Assembly (NCBI GenBank): GCA_938084675.1
Contig: CALKGM010000013.1
Span: forward strand, 1 to 32,964
Length of the DNA: 32,964 bases
DNA from: Candidatus Poseidoniaceae archaeon
GTDB lineage: Archaea > Thermoplasmatota > Poseidoniia > Poseidoniales > Poseidoniaceae
Reading direction: 5' to 3'
A program made the position numbers and the translations under genes. Positions within the stretch are counted from its first letter, which is position 1, and every line of letters starts with the position of its first letter. Under the pieces are notes generated by a model. That model was not told the origin of the DNA. It saw nothing but the letters and a program-made list of their open reading frames with translations, and did not search any database. Shown here one piece after another: positions 9,070 to 17,720 of this stretch.

Positions 9070-9146
9070 CCGCGAATTTCCCACGATGAGTCAAGCGTAG
9101 GGTTCAAGGCACAGTCAACCTCGCAGAGTTTGCCGGAGGCATTATC

Positions 9147-10769
9147 ATGTACGGAAATGGACAAGCGCCTATCTTTATCCTAAAGGATGGGACACAACGA
9201 ACTCGTGGACGAACTGCACAATCAAACAACATTGCTGCTGCAAAGGCGGTAGCAGATGCGGTTCGGTCTACACTCGGGCCCAAAGGTATGGATAAGATGC
9301 TTGTTGACTCAATGGGCGATGTTGTCATTACAAACGATGGAGCGACCATTCTCAAGGAAATGGACATCGAACACCCAGCGGCTAAAATGATCATTGAGGT
9401 TGCAAAAACTCAGGAACAACATTGCTATGACGGCACAACTTCCGCAGTAATCCTCTCCGGAGAACTTCTCAAGCGAAGTGAGGATTTGATTGAGCAAAAT
9501 GTCCACCCAACGGTCATTTGTGAAGGGTTTCGCCTTGCAGCAGAACGAGCGATTGGACTTCTAGAAAATCATGGTATCTCCACTGATAACGATGACAACG
9601 TACTTTTGGAAGTGGCAAAGACGGCACTCACAGGAAAATCAGCAGGTGCTGTGAAGTCATTTATGGCCGATATCTGTGTGCGTGCAGTTCATGCAGTCGG
9701 TATCACGGAAGACGGAGAGCGTCTCGTTGATTTGTCTGACATTAAGGTTGAGAAGCGTCAAGGTGGATCAATCAAAGATTCAACATTGATCGATGGTATC
9801 CTTTTGGACAAAGAACGCGTCCATGCAGGAATGCCTCGGGTCATGAGCGATGCAAAGATTGCTCTTGTGAACTCGGCGATTGAAGTTAAGAAAACTGAAG
9901 TTGACGCAAAGATTCAGATTACAGACCCAAACCAACTAGCACTGTTCTTAGAAGAAGAAGAGAACTACATCCGCAACTTGGTCAATACGATTGAATCCGC
10001 AGGGGCAAATGTACTGGTATGCCAGAAAGGAATCGATGAACTGGCACAACATTACCTCTCCAAGAAAGGAATTTTCGCCATTCGCCGGGCTAAAAAGTCC
10101 GATATGGAAGCGCTATCAAAAGCAACTGGCGGCACCATCATCACCAACCTCGAAGACATGAGTGAATCCGACTTGGGTCTGGCAGCTCGTGTTGAAGAAA
10201 AGAAAATTGGCGAATCAAACATGACCTTCGTCACCGGATGTCCCGAGGCCAAATCCGTTTCCGTTCTCCTTCGTGGTGGAACCGAGCACGTTGTTGATGA
10301 AATTCGACGTGCATTTGACGATGCGGTTGGAGTTGTCTCCGTTGCATGGGAAGACGGGTCAGTACTGACTGGAGGCGGAAGCGTCCTTGCAGCACTCTCA
10401 CGAGACTTGCGCACCTTTGCAGAAACCGTAGGCGGTCGTGAGCAAATGGCCATTGAAGCATTTGCTTCAGCCCTAGAAATCATTCCTCGCACCCTGGCAG
10501 AAAACGCTGGTCTCGACCCGGTCACAACGCTTATCGAATTGCGCAAAGCTCACGCAGACGGACAATCCTTTGCAGGAATCAACGTCTATGAAGGCGGCGT
10601 GGTTGATATGAACGAAGCAAATGTTGTTGAACCTCTACGTGTCGTTGAGCAAGCAATTCAGTCAGCAACCGAAACAGCAATCATGATTCTGCGTATCGAT
10701 GACGTGATTTCATCCAAGGGCGTTCCTATGGAAGGCGGCATGGGTGGCATGGGCGATTTCAACATGTGA
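9147..10769 (+). CDS. thsA: Thermosome subunit (group II chaperonin)
   Basis: This 540-residue protein is a subunit of the archaeal double-ring ATP-dependent chaperonin. Visible family motifs are [15 protein letters not shown] (41-55), [10 protein letters not shown] (63-72), the apical-domain region [21 protein letters not shown], the GGGS stretch near residue 410, LAENAGLDP, and a Gly/Met-rich C terminus ([12 protein letters not shown]). The usual GDGTT nucleotide-binding motif reads YDGTT (94-98): the catalytic-site D95 is kept, but the preceding Gly is Tyr and the residues before it are HC. The start is supported by GGAGG about eight bases upstream. The gene appears monocistronic, with a terminator hairpin just after the stop. 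Whether other subunits exist in the genome cannot be seen. Confidence 0.96.
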   Translation: MYGNGQAPIFILKDGTQRTRGRTAQSNNIAAAKAVADAVRSTLGPKGMDKMLVDSMGDVVITNDGATILKEMDIEHPAAKMIIEVAKTQEQHCYDGTTSAVILSGELLKRSEDLIEQNVHPTVICEGFRLAAERAIGLLENHGISTDNDDNVLLEVAKTALTGKSAGAVKSFMADICVRAVHAVGITEDGERLVDLSDIKVEKRQGGSIKDSTLIDGILLDKERVHAGMPRVMSDAKIALVNSAIEVKKTEVDAKIQITDPNQLALFLEEEENYIRNLVNTIESAGANVLVCQKGIDELAQHYLSKKGIFAIRRAKKSDMEALSKATGGTIITNLEDMSESDLGLAARVEEKKIGESNMTFVTGCPEAKSVSVLLRGGTEHVVDEIRRAFDDAVGVVSVAWEDGSVLTGGGSVLAALSRDLRTFAETVGGREQMAIEAFASALEIIPRTLAENAGLDPVTTLIELRKAHADGQSFAGINVYEGGVVDMNEANVVEPLRVVEQAIQSATETAIMILRIDDVISSKGVPMEGGMGGMGDFNM

Positions 10770-10770
10770 T

Positions 10771-10795
10771 GGTGCCTTAGGCACTGCAATTTTTT
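10771..10795 (+). terminator. Hairpin plus T-run terminator after the thermosome gene
   Basis: Two bases after the thermosome stop, GTGCC (10772-10776) and GGCAC (10780-10784) form a 5-bp stem around a TTA loop, followed by a T6 run at 10790-10795. This separates the thermosome from the redox genes downstream. Confidence 0.7.
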
Positions 10796-10820
10796 GCTTA
10801 GAAAAATGAACCACAGAAGC

Positions 10821-10829
10821 CTTATTTTG
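10821..10829 (+). promoter_or_regulatory. Weak TATA-like element upstream of the redox genes
   Basis: CTTATTTTG lies after an A/G-rich stretch that could act as a BRE. It would give a start site near 10850 and a leader of about 58 bases that includes the hairpin at 10876-10896. The match to archaeal TATA consensus is only partial. Confidence 0.3.
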
Positions 10830-10875
10830 TCACGGGCAGATAATAACCTTCAAAGGCCACTCTAGGGTGGGAAGA

Positions 10876-10896
10876 TTGCTCACAGAGTGTGAGCAA
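10876..10896 (+). promoter_or_regulatory. Perfect 9-bp inverted repeat just before the redox fusion gene
   Basis: TTGCTCACA (10876-10884) and TGTGAGCAA (10888-10896) are perfect arms around a GAG loop, 11 bases before ATG 10908. GAAG (10871-10874) and CTTC (10902-10905) could extend the structure, enclosing the AGGGG (10896-10900) that probably serves as ribosome binding site. It could be an RNA hairpin that controls translation, or a dimeric repressor site at the DNA level. Confidence 0.5.
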
Positions 10897-10907
10897 GGGG
10901 ACTTCCT

Positions 10908-12872
10908 ATGGCAATTGTCGCAAAAGTATGGATTGACGAGGATTGCATCACCTGTGATGCATGTCAGGACATTTGTCCGGAAGTTTTCGAGGTGACCGAT
11001 GATTCATCCATGATTCTAGCGGCAGTTCGTACGGACGGCTTATTCGATAGAAACGAAGGCGGCTCGCCCCTCACTGGCACGCTCGGTGCTGAACTTGGAG
11101 ACATTATTCTTGAGGCCGCAGAAGCCTGCCCGGTAGAAGTAATCAAGTTCGAACTCGTTGGTGATGGTGCCGCAGTTACTGAAGTCGCAGCAGAAGCGGT
11201 GGCAGAAGTTGCTCCAGCAGCGGTGGCCGCAGTTGCGCCCGCAGCCGGGGCATCAGACGAGCTTAACGCAGTCTTCGCAGGCGACCGCACACTGAACATC
11301 TTGTTTGGTTCACAAACTGGTAACGCAGCGGGTCTCGCTGAAAAAACTGCCAAGATGGCAGGCAACTACGGCTTGGAAGCGAAAGTGGTTGATATGGACG
11401 GGCTTGATCCAGCCTCACTGGCTTCAATGAAGCGAGTGATGATCATCACCTCTACATGGGGTGAGGGTGAGATGCCGGACAACGCCGAATCAGCTTGGAA
11501 TGCAATCAATGCAAACGGGCCAGGTCTTGGAAATACTCACTTTTCCATCTGTGCAATTGGCGATTCGTCCTACGATGAATTCTGTAAGGCCGGCCATGAT
11601 TGGAACGGCAAACTCGCTTCGTTGGGCGGTCATGAAGCACACCCTCTGCAGGAATGTGACGTAGACTTTGACGCTCCTTGGCAACTTTGGGTGAATGAAG
11701 CACTTCCACTGTTGGCGTGTGTTGATTCATCAGGTACCCTTCAGGTAGAACTTCTTGAAGAAATGAAGGCTTACGGGTCCGGTGATGACGATGATGCGGT
11801 TGAAGGTGATTTCACACCAGGTAAGATTGCTCGTGAAGAATTGACCATCACGCTTGAATTGTTCCGATACTGCCCAGATGCAGCAGAATCCGGGTGGGAT
11901 ACGCTCACGTGCAGCGTCCCCGGTCATGCAACTGTCCAAGACCTCCTCATCTCCATGCAACAGGATGTTGATGGAAGTCTTGCGTTCCGAAGAGGAAACG
12001 GTGCTGGGACACCAACCACCGGTATTCGGGTAAACGGTCGTGTCACTCTTTCAGATTCAACGATGATCGCTGACCTTACCTCTGACGGAGGACGGGTTCG
12101 GGTAGAACCTCTTCCCGGTCACCCAGTCGTTAGAGACCTCATCGTTGATACCTCGCGCTACGAAAACCATCGAAGCCGAGCAGAACCATGGATGCGAACA
12201 GACCCACGTGAAGGTGAACGTCTTCCATCTGGAGCAGCACTTGGTACCATGGAGCCAGCACTCGCAACGAACCTTCACCTTGCCGGTGATGTCCAATCCT
12301 TCCAGTTAATCCAAGCAATGTCGGATACATTAGCCCATGATTCACACTACGAAGGCCCTGGCGTTCACTTCCAGCAATGGTTGCGTGCTAAGGACCCACG
12401 AACGAGTCAAGAACAACGCAGGAGCATCATGAACTCGCTCTTGCAAAGAGACGGTGTATGGTCTGAAGCAGACCATGCCAGCTTGTTGCGCTTTGGAGAA
12501 GACGGTCGCCTTGCTGCTCAAAGCCTCAACGAAGCACGAATGCAATTGCTCAACCAAACCAAGTACGCCGGTAAGCATGGCCGGCTTGTCAAGTGGTACG
12601 GACGAAGTGTCAAGTGGACCGGTAAGGTCAATGAAACGACGCTTTACCGCCAAGTTCTCGGCCCTCTTGGTCTCGTAGGCAACGTCTTCAGCGGAGTTTC
12701 TGCTCGTATGGCCCTCGCATTTACACGGAATGGTTCTCCTCCAATCCGAAGCCTCCAATCCCTTCTGCTTCCGCCGGCCGGGCTTGGACGTATACCTAAT
12801 ATGATCAACTCTAAGGTTCACAACTACCACGAAGTAGTCTCTCTCTTCAATGAGATTGACCAAAGATTCTGA
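10908..12872 (+). CDS. Ferredoxin-flavodoxin-SdhB-like fusion protein (SdhB part lacks cluster cysteines)
   Basis: This 654-residue protein has three modules. Residues 1-82 are a 4Fe-4S ferredoxin with C13, C16, C19 and C74 as likely ligands and an extra C23. An Ala/Val-rich linker (about 88-117) leads to a flavodoxin (128-270) with FMN motifs FGSQTGNA, STWGEGEMPDN and IGDSSYDEF. Residues 311-550 follow the SdhB framework: LELFRYCPD, DGSLAFRR (355-362), VNGR, EPLPGHPVVRDLIVD (400-414) and YEGPG (481-485). Where SdhB has its [2Fe-2S] cysteines this protein reads RRGNGAGTPTTG and TLSD, and both C-terminal cysteine clusters are also absent. The last 100 residues are basic and unrecognised. An HdrB/SdhE-like gene follows after six bases. 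It is probably a soluble electron-transfer protein; partner and substrate are unknown. Confidence 0.85.
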   Translation: MAIVAKVWIDEDCITCDACQDICPEVFEVTDDSSMILAAVRTDGLFDRNEGGSPLTGTLGAELGDIILEAAEACPVEVIKFELVGDGAAVTEVAAEAVAEVAPAAVAAVAPAAGASDELNAVFAGDRTLNILFGSQTGNAAGLAEKTAKMAGNYGLEAKVVDMDGLDPASLASMKRVMIITSTWGEGEMPDNAESAWNAINANGPGLGNTHFSICAIGDSSYDEFCKAGHDWNGKLASLGGHEAHPLQECDVDFDAPWQLWVNEALPLLACVDSSGTLQVELLEEMKAYGSGDDDDAVEGDFTPGKIAREELTITLELFRYCPDAAESGWDTLTCSVPGHATVQDLLISMQQDVDGSLAFRRGNGAGTPTTGIRVNGRVTLSDSTMIADLTSDGGRVRVEPLPGHPVVRDLIVDTSRYENHRSRAEPWMRTDPREGERLPSGAALGTMEPALATNLHLAGDVQSFQLIQAMSDTLAHDSHYEGPGVHFQQWLRAKDPRTSQEQRRSIMNSLLQRDGVWSEADHASLLRFGEDGRLAAQSLNEARMQLLNQTKYAGKHGRLVKWYGRSVKWTGKVNETTLYRQVLGPLGLVGNVFSGVSARMALAFTRNGSPPIRSLQSLLLPPAGLGRIPNMINSKVHNYHEVVSLFNEIDQRF

Positions 12873-12878
12873 GGTGAG

Positions 12879-13739
12879 ATGATGGCGAAAATCACATACT
12901 ATCCCGGAAACGTCGCTAGAGCGGGCGCATCTGAAATTGAAGATATGATTCAACCCCTCTGCAGAGCCTTGAACATTCAACTTGTAGAACTCCCTCGCTC
13001 AAGCAGTGATGGTGGAAACATCATCAAGCAGGCTACTCCTAAACTTCAGGACGCATTGGTTGCCCGCAACCTTGCTCTTGCCGAGGACAAAGGACTTGAT
13101 GTCTTGACCACCTGTGCAAGCAGCCATGCAATCATGTGCAACACTGCACAAGACATGGCTCGCGACCCGGTTTACGCCAGTCAAATCAACAACCTTGTTG
13201 CTCGAACCTCAAACATTGAGTATTCAGGAGAATCCAAGTCGTGGCATCTGCTACACTATCTTGTAGAAGAGATTGGACTTGATAAGATCCGAGATGCTGT
13301 GAAAAACCCCCTCAAAATGAATGTGGCTGCTTACTACGGGCCAGACATGCAACGAGAAGGTGCTTGTGGAAACGACGACCCGTTCATGCCCACATACATG
13401 GAACAACTCTTTGAGGCTCTCGGCGGTCATGCAATTGACTATGAATCCAAATGTCAGAGTGTTGGCTCAACATCAGTTCTAAGTCTGGAAGACACCTCTC
13501 TTTCCATGACAGCAGCCGTACTTTCCGATGCGATTGATTCTGGTGCTGAACTCGTTGTGAGTGCTTGTACCATCTCACACGTTAACTTGGACTCGTATCA
13601 ATCCAAAGCAGGCCGAGTTTCAGGGAAGAATACCATTGTCCCCGTATGTCATCTTTCCGAAATTGTTGCATTCGCTCTAGGATTTTATCCAGACCGTTTC
13701 GCTCAATTGCGAACTCGTGTTCGGCTCATTGGTTCTTGA
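12879..13739 (+). CDS. HdrB/SdhE-like protein with most CCG cysteines lost
   Basis: This 286-residue protein follows the heterodisulfide reductase B / SdhE framework: N-terminal YYPG (7-10), ARNLALAED (62-70), DVLTTC (74-79), MNVAAYYGPDM (147-157), SACTISHVNLD (228-238) and PVCHLSEIVAFALG (255-268). In HdrB the two CCG motifs (CX31-39CCX35-36CXXC) hold unusual 4Fe-4S clusters. Here YYPGC is YYPGN, the first CC is SS (in RSSSDGG), YYGC is YYGP, and the CxxC pairs keep only C79 and C230. C192 sits near the second CC position but does not restore it. The start overlaps a strong GAGGTGA; ATG 12882 is an alternative. It directly follows the SdhB-like fusion, the order seen for sdhB-sdhE. The protein probably no longer binds these clusters. 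Confidence 0.78.
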   Translation: MMAKITYYPGNVARAGASEIEDMIQPLCRALNIQLVELPRSSSDGGNIIKQATPKLQDALVARNLALAEDKGLDVLTTCASSHAIMCNTAQDMARDPVYASQINNLVARTSNIEYSGESKSWHLLHYLVEEIGLDKIRDAVKNPLKMNVAAYYGPDMQREGACGNDDPFMPTYMEQLFEALGGHAIDYESKCQSVGSTSVLSLEDTSLSMTAAVLSDAIDSGAELVVSACTISHVNLDSYQSKAGRVSGKNTIVPVCHLSEIVAFALGFYPDRFAQLRTRVRLIGS

Positions 13740-16353
13740 TGCTACTGTTTTCCTTCAAGATTTGAAGGACACGGTTGGCGGTATCTGACCCGCACCCAGT
13801 TTCCTTGATGAGGTTCTCTTCCGTTGCCGTGAACAATGCTCCAAGGTGGGGTGAGAACGCGTTCATCACATCCCGTTCCTCATCGTTTACTCCCGTGAGT
13901 TGGGAGAGGGCGTGCTCAAAGCATCGCTCAAGTTGTTGTTGTGCACTCTCCAGCCATGGGTGAGAGGCTTCAGGATTCGCTAAGAGTAGGTCAATCTCAC
14001 ATGCTGCTTGTTTCATGATCGTTTTCAACTCCGCGCCAGTCGTGGTTTCAGAATTGACCATCTCATGAAAAGATTCGAGCAAGTCCTGCTCCCTTTGGGC
14101 TGCAATCGATACAAAATGGGCGGTTTCCATGGCATCCTTTGTCATCATCACAGGGATTCCCATGTCAAGTGTGATGTGAGCCAACGCCCCCAGTACGGCA
14201 TTTGGATGAAGGCCGTAGCCTGCATCCCCTCCCGTTTCAATCAGCAGCATCGGGCGAGAAGCACTCGCTCGTAAACTTCGACATTGGCTAAGGAGTCTGC
14301 CGTCCTTTATTGAAGCCAATAAATCCCTCGCTGTCTTTCGTTCTATAAGTATTCGTTCGGAGAGTCGGAGGTCTCCGTGAGGGAGGCGTGTAATTCGAGT
14401 TTTGAAACCGAGGCTCGCCAAATAGGACGGTAACGTTGAATTCATTTCTCGATGGTCAATTAGGATTTCATGGTCTTCTCCGTTGACCGAATTTAATGAA
14501 GAGATTTCTTCATCTGCTGCATTTAATACCACAGAGATACGAGGCTCGGGTATTTGTTGTTTCTTGGAATATGATTGAGGTTCTGCAGCAAAGGAATACA
14601 ATCCCTTTTGCTCTTTTGGCCGACGTTGCTCTGGCGTTAGCGGGGGGGCTGTTCTTGGAATGTGTTTTTGCCTTTCCTTGATGGATACTCCTGGTTGTGG
14701 GAATGATTCGGTCTCTTCCGGTTTGTGGAGCTCCTTCTCTTGTTCTAAAAATATAGCCGCTGGCAGTTTTTTCCCATTATCGCTCACAGCAAACGGATCT
14801 AAGAGCCCATCAAGGTCTCCATATTCATCCATGAGTTTTTTCTGACGTACCATTTTATCGACCAAACGATGCATGTTCCGTTCTTGATGCTTTGATGCAG
14901 AATGGATGTAGACATCGCGAGTTTCTTTCGTGATTAACACATGAACCGAGCCGGCTCGTTGACGGGCAGTTCTTCCCCTTCGTTGAATCGCACGAATCGC
15001 ACTTGGTACCGGTTCGTAAAGAATAACGAGGTCAGCTGCCGGGACGTCCAGCCCTTCTTCTCCAACTGATGTGGCGACGAGAACATTGATTTCACCTTCT
15101 CGGAATCGTTTCAGTTGCGCTAATTGTTGTTTTTGCGTCATTCCTTTCTGGGCTCCGCGTGAGGATTGACCAATGAATTTGTCAGGTTTCAGTCCCTCAA
15201 GTGTACTTAATCTCGCCACAAGGTTGCTCACAGTGTCTCTAAATTCTGTAAATACGAGTATTTTACCGTCTGGTTTTTGTCCAATCTCGTGTCTCACAAG
15301 CCGTTCAACAACAGATGTCTTGGGATGCAATTCTTCAACATCCACCAAGGATTTACGTAATTCATGAATGACGGGTAAAGACAGTAGACGGTTGGTTTTT
15401 CTTCCTTCCCGACCTTCTATCTCTGCTCGCTCTAGAAAGGAATGTGCAACATCTGTGCCTTGTGTTTTGAGGAGGTTCACGAGCATGTGCATCCGGCGAA
15501 GGTCTGCAACTCTACGAGCAGCATCATAGCCTCGGACATCACGCTGTTGGATTGCTCTACTTGCTCGCAATTGGGCCTTTTCGATATCGCCCGATGATAT
15601 ATGTTCTTTTGGAGCGAGGAATCCGAGTTGTTGGAGATGCTTGACTTCGGATAAAAAATGCTCCTCTAATGGTGTTATCAGCAAACCCAGTGAAGGAGGG
15701 AGTTCAATGAATTCTTCATGAATGTTCATGTCAACATCGAACGGTTTGACGAGCGGTTCATCACGTTTTGAAACATCAACCACTTGGATGCCAAGATTTT
15801 TTTGAACGTCATCAATGTGCCTTGCATTCGATCCCGGACTCGCTGTTGCTGCTAAGATGCGACCATCCGGGCGGGCTCTACGATACAACTTCCCCACCTG
15901 TGCATATGCGTGATTTCCAGTTGCATGATGTGCTTCATCAACGATGAGCAACCCAACCTCGCTGAGATTGATAGTACCGCTTTGAGCGTCATTTCGGATA
16001 ACCTGAGGTGTTGCCATCAGGACTCTTGCTTGGTCCCACAAGGTCTTGCGTTTCCCAGGTGCGGTCTCACCCGTGTATGCAACGATTTCATCAGGAGGTA
16101 ACTTGAGGTGTTGCTGGGCCATACTTCTTTGCTGGTCAACCAAACCAGTTGTTGGTGCTATGAGGATGATCTTCTCAACACCTCGGCGGAGGTATTCGGC
16201 CATTACCATCCACTCTACGGCGGTTTTGCCAAACCCTGTCGGCATGACCATCAACGTTGAAGCGGAAAGGCACCGTTCTAGTGAACGAATTTGGTATGCT
16301 CTGGCCTCAACACCGTCATGAAGAAACGGATGCTGGACGGTAGGCATTGCCAT
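13726..16353 (-). CDS. hef: Hef-type SF2 helicase / XPF-family nuclease
   Basis: This 875-residue protein should process stalled replication forks and branched DNA, like archaeal Hef and eukaryotic FANCM. The helicase part shows Walker A PTGFGKT (38-44), DEAH (139-142), TAS (170-172), VGEEGLDVP (430-438) and motif VI QRRGRTAR (457-464). A low-complexity linker (about 520-625) leads to an ERCC4 nuclease with GD (660-661), ERK (671-673) and D677, fitting GDXnERKX3D, so the nuclease looks active. The C terminus (about 830-868) has a helix-hairpin-helix-like region. The order and length match full-length Hef. The stop end overlaps the HdrB-like gene by 14 bases, convergently. The start sits beside the shared control region with the ribosomal operon. 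Confidence 0.95.
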   Translation of the reverse strand: MAMPTVQHPFLHDGVEARAYQIRSLERCLSASTLMVMPTGFGKTAVEWMVMAEYLRRGVEKIILIAPTTGLVDQQRSMAQQHLKLPPDEIVAYTGETAPGKRKTLWDQARVLMATPQVIRNDAQSGTINLSEVGLLIVDEAHHATGNHAYAQVGKLYRRARPDGRILAATASPGSNARHIDDVQKNLGIQVVDVSKRDEPLVKPFDVDMNIHEEFIELPPSLGLLITPLEEHFLSEVKHLQQLGFLAPKEHISSGDIEKAQLRASRAIQQRDVRGYDAARRVADLRRMHMLVNLLKTQGTDVAHSFLERAEIEGREGRKTNRLLSLPVIHELRKSLVDVEELHPKTSVVERLVRHEIGQKPDGKILVFTEFRDTVSNLVARLSTLEGLKPDKFIGQSSRGAQKGMTQKQQLAQLKRFREGEINVLVATSVGEEGLDVPAADLVILYEPVPSAIRAIQRRGRTARQRAGSVHVLITKETRDVYIHSASKHQERNMHRLVDKMVRQKKLMDEYGDLDGLLDPFAVSDNGKKLPAAIFLEQEKELHKPEETESFPQPGVSIKERQKHIPRTAPPLTPEQRRPKEQKGLYSFAAEPQSYSKKQQIPEPRISVVLNAADEEISSLNSVNGEDHEILIDHREMNSTLPSYLASLGFKTRITRLPHGDLRLSERILIERKTARDLLASIKDGRLLSQCRSLRASASRPMLLIETGGDAGYGLHPNAVLGALAHITLDMGIPVMMTKDAMETAHFVSIAAQREQDLLESFHEMVNSETTTGAELKTIMKQAACEIDLLLANPEASHPWLESAQQQLERCFEHALSQLTGVNDEERDVMNAFSPHLGALFTATEENLIKETGCGSDTANRVLQILKENSSIKNQ

Positions 16354-16698
16354 TACTTCCCGTCAAGGGTTCAAAAGGATGATGTGGAGAGTGGATGGTA
16401 ACTGAAAGTGTCGGCGAACGGATTTTGTCAAACAAAAGGTTTGAAGACCCTCAATTCCCATGGCGTCACACGCATTCCCCTCTTCTGCTTGACCGAACCG
16501 CATATATACGGGAGGTAAGTCGGAGGGTTGCTCAAAGGTGAGTAGCCAGACACACTGGGCCATCCCCCGAGGACCCCAACTGGCCCTTTCCCCACTCGTG
16601 GGAATGGGACTCCGTGTCACGGCTTCTACGCTGTATGTGCCCTCGTACGCCCCTTCGGTGGGGCCAATTCGTTGTAGAAAATAATGGAGGAATCCAAG
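16354..16698. promoter_or_regulatory. Divergent control region between hef and the ribosomal superoperon
   Basis: These 345 bases hold no credible gene. CATATATACG at 16501-16510 is the clearest TATA box in the window. The GACCGAACCG before it resembles a BRE on the plus strand, which favours transcription toward rpl3 with a start near 16530. The resulting leader of about 165 bases contains three potential hairpins: GGGCCA/TGGCCC (16557-16562/16581-16586), CCCAC/GTGGG (16591-16595/16598-16602) and GCCCC/GGGGC (16649-16653/16660-16664). The TATA core is nearly palindromic and might also serve hef. Confidence 0.6.
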
Positions 16699-17718
16699 AT
16701 GGCAAAACGAAACCACCCACGCCGTGGATCGATGGCGTTCAGCCCGCGCAAGCGAGCGAGCCGCACATTCGGACACGTCAAGTCGTGGCCCACAACCGAT
16801 GCAAGCGAAGTCCGAGTGCAAGGATTTGCTGGCTGGAAAGCCGGCATGACCCACATTCTGGCTCGTGATTTAAACCCCCGAAGTACATCTGCAGGACAAG
16901 AAGTTCGAGTCCCTGTAACAGTCGTTGAGTGCCCAAAGATGCGCATTCTCGGCGTCCGTGGTTACCAAATGACTCCCTACGGCAAGCAAGCTGCGGGCGA
17001 AGTTTGGGCTGACGCAGAAAAGATTACTGAAGCATTCCCTGAACTCTTCAAGAGAGTTCCAACACGAAAGGTCCATGACGCAACCAAGCACATGGAAAAC
17101 TTGGTCAATGCTGACCTTTGTGAAATTCGCCTGATCGTATCAACCCAACCTGGTTCCCTTGCTAGCGTCCCTACTAAGGTTCCTGACGTTATGGAAATGG
17201 GATTGGACGGAGGCTCGTTCGAAGACCAACTCAACTGGGCCAGCGAGCACATGGGCGAAGAATATTCCTTTGCTGATGCATTTGAAGAAGGCACTCTGAC
17301 CGACATTGTCGCAGTTACCAAAGGATACGGATGGCAGGGTGTCATCAAGCGATTCGGTGGAAAACTTCAATCTCACAAGAACTCAAAGAAACGCCGACAG
17401 CACGGAAACATGGGTGCCTTCGGTGACGGATACGTCCGAAAGACCATCCGTCAAGGTGGTCAAACCGGATTCCATCAGCGAACTGAGTACAACAAGCGTA
17501 TCTTGCGAGTCGCCAATCCAGAAGACCATTCCATCACTCCGTCAGGTGGCTTCCTCCACTACGGCGAAGTCAAGTCGGATTACATTCTCGTTAAGGGAAG
17601 TGTACCCGGGCCTGCAAAGCGCCTTATTCGGTTCCGAGACGCAACACGTGGCTCTGACCGAACACTTCATGATTACGAAATCACCTATGTCAGTACGGCA
17701 TCAAAGCAGGGGGCCTGA
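16699..17718 (+). CDS. rpl3: Ribosomal protein uL3
   Basis: This 339-residue archaeal L3 is the first gene of the superoperon. L3 is an early 50S assembly protein whose tip reaches the peptidyl transferase centre. Typical stretches are RRGSMAFSPRKRA near the N terminus, GFAGWKAGMTH, the basic loop HKNSKKRRQHGNMGAFG, and GSVPGPAKRLIRFR near the C terminus. The frame is open to ATG 16684, but GGAGG at 16686-16690 is correctly placed as the ribosome binding site for ATG 16699, which gives the expected MAKRNHPRRGS start. L4 begins two bases after the stop. Confidence 0.97.
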   Translation: MAKRNHPRRGSMAFSPRKRASRTFGHVKSWPTTDASEVRVQGFAGWKAGMTHILARDLNPRSTSAGQEVRVPVTVVECPKMRILGVRGYQMTPYGKQAAGEVWADAEKITEAFPELFKRVPTRKVHDATKHMENLVNADLCEIRLIVSTQPGSLASVPTKVPDVMEMGLDGGSFEDQLNWASEHMGEEYSFADAFEEGTLTDIVAVTKGYGWQGVIKRFGGKLQSHKNSKKRRQHGNMGAFGDGYVRKTIRQGGQTGFHQRTEYNKRILRVANPEDHSITPSGGFLHYGEVKSDYILVKGSVPGPAKRLIRFRDATRGSDRTLHDYEITYVSTASKQGA

Positions 17719-17720
17719 AG

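Noticed and set aside
8780-9100. Plus-strand Pro/Leu-rich open frame over the end of the surface protein
   Set aside because: It is a frame shadow of the Pro/Ala-rich tail; the main frame has the coherent membrane helix and ending motif.
12342-12980. Minus-strand open frame of 212 codons across the redox gene junction
   Set aside because: It is opposite two genes with clear domain structure, has no binding site and no recognisable motif.
13726-13739. Possible truncation of hef or the HdrB-like gene at their convergent overlap
   Set aside because: Both proteins reach their expected C termini; a 14-base convergent overlap is ordinary.
16363-16854. Minus-strand open frame in the hef-rpl3 control region
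   Set aside because: It runs into the L3 coding region and covers the TATA box and hairpin leader; there is no protein-like pattern.
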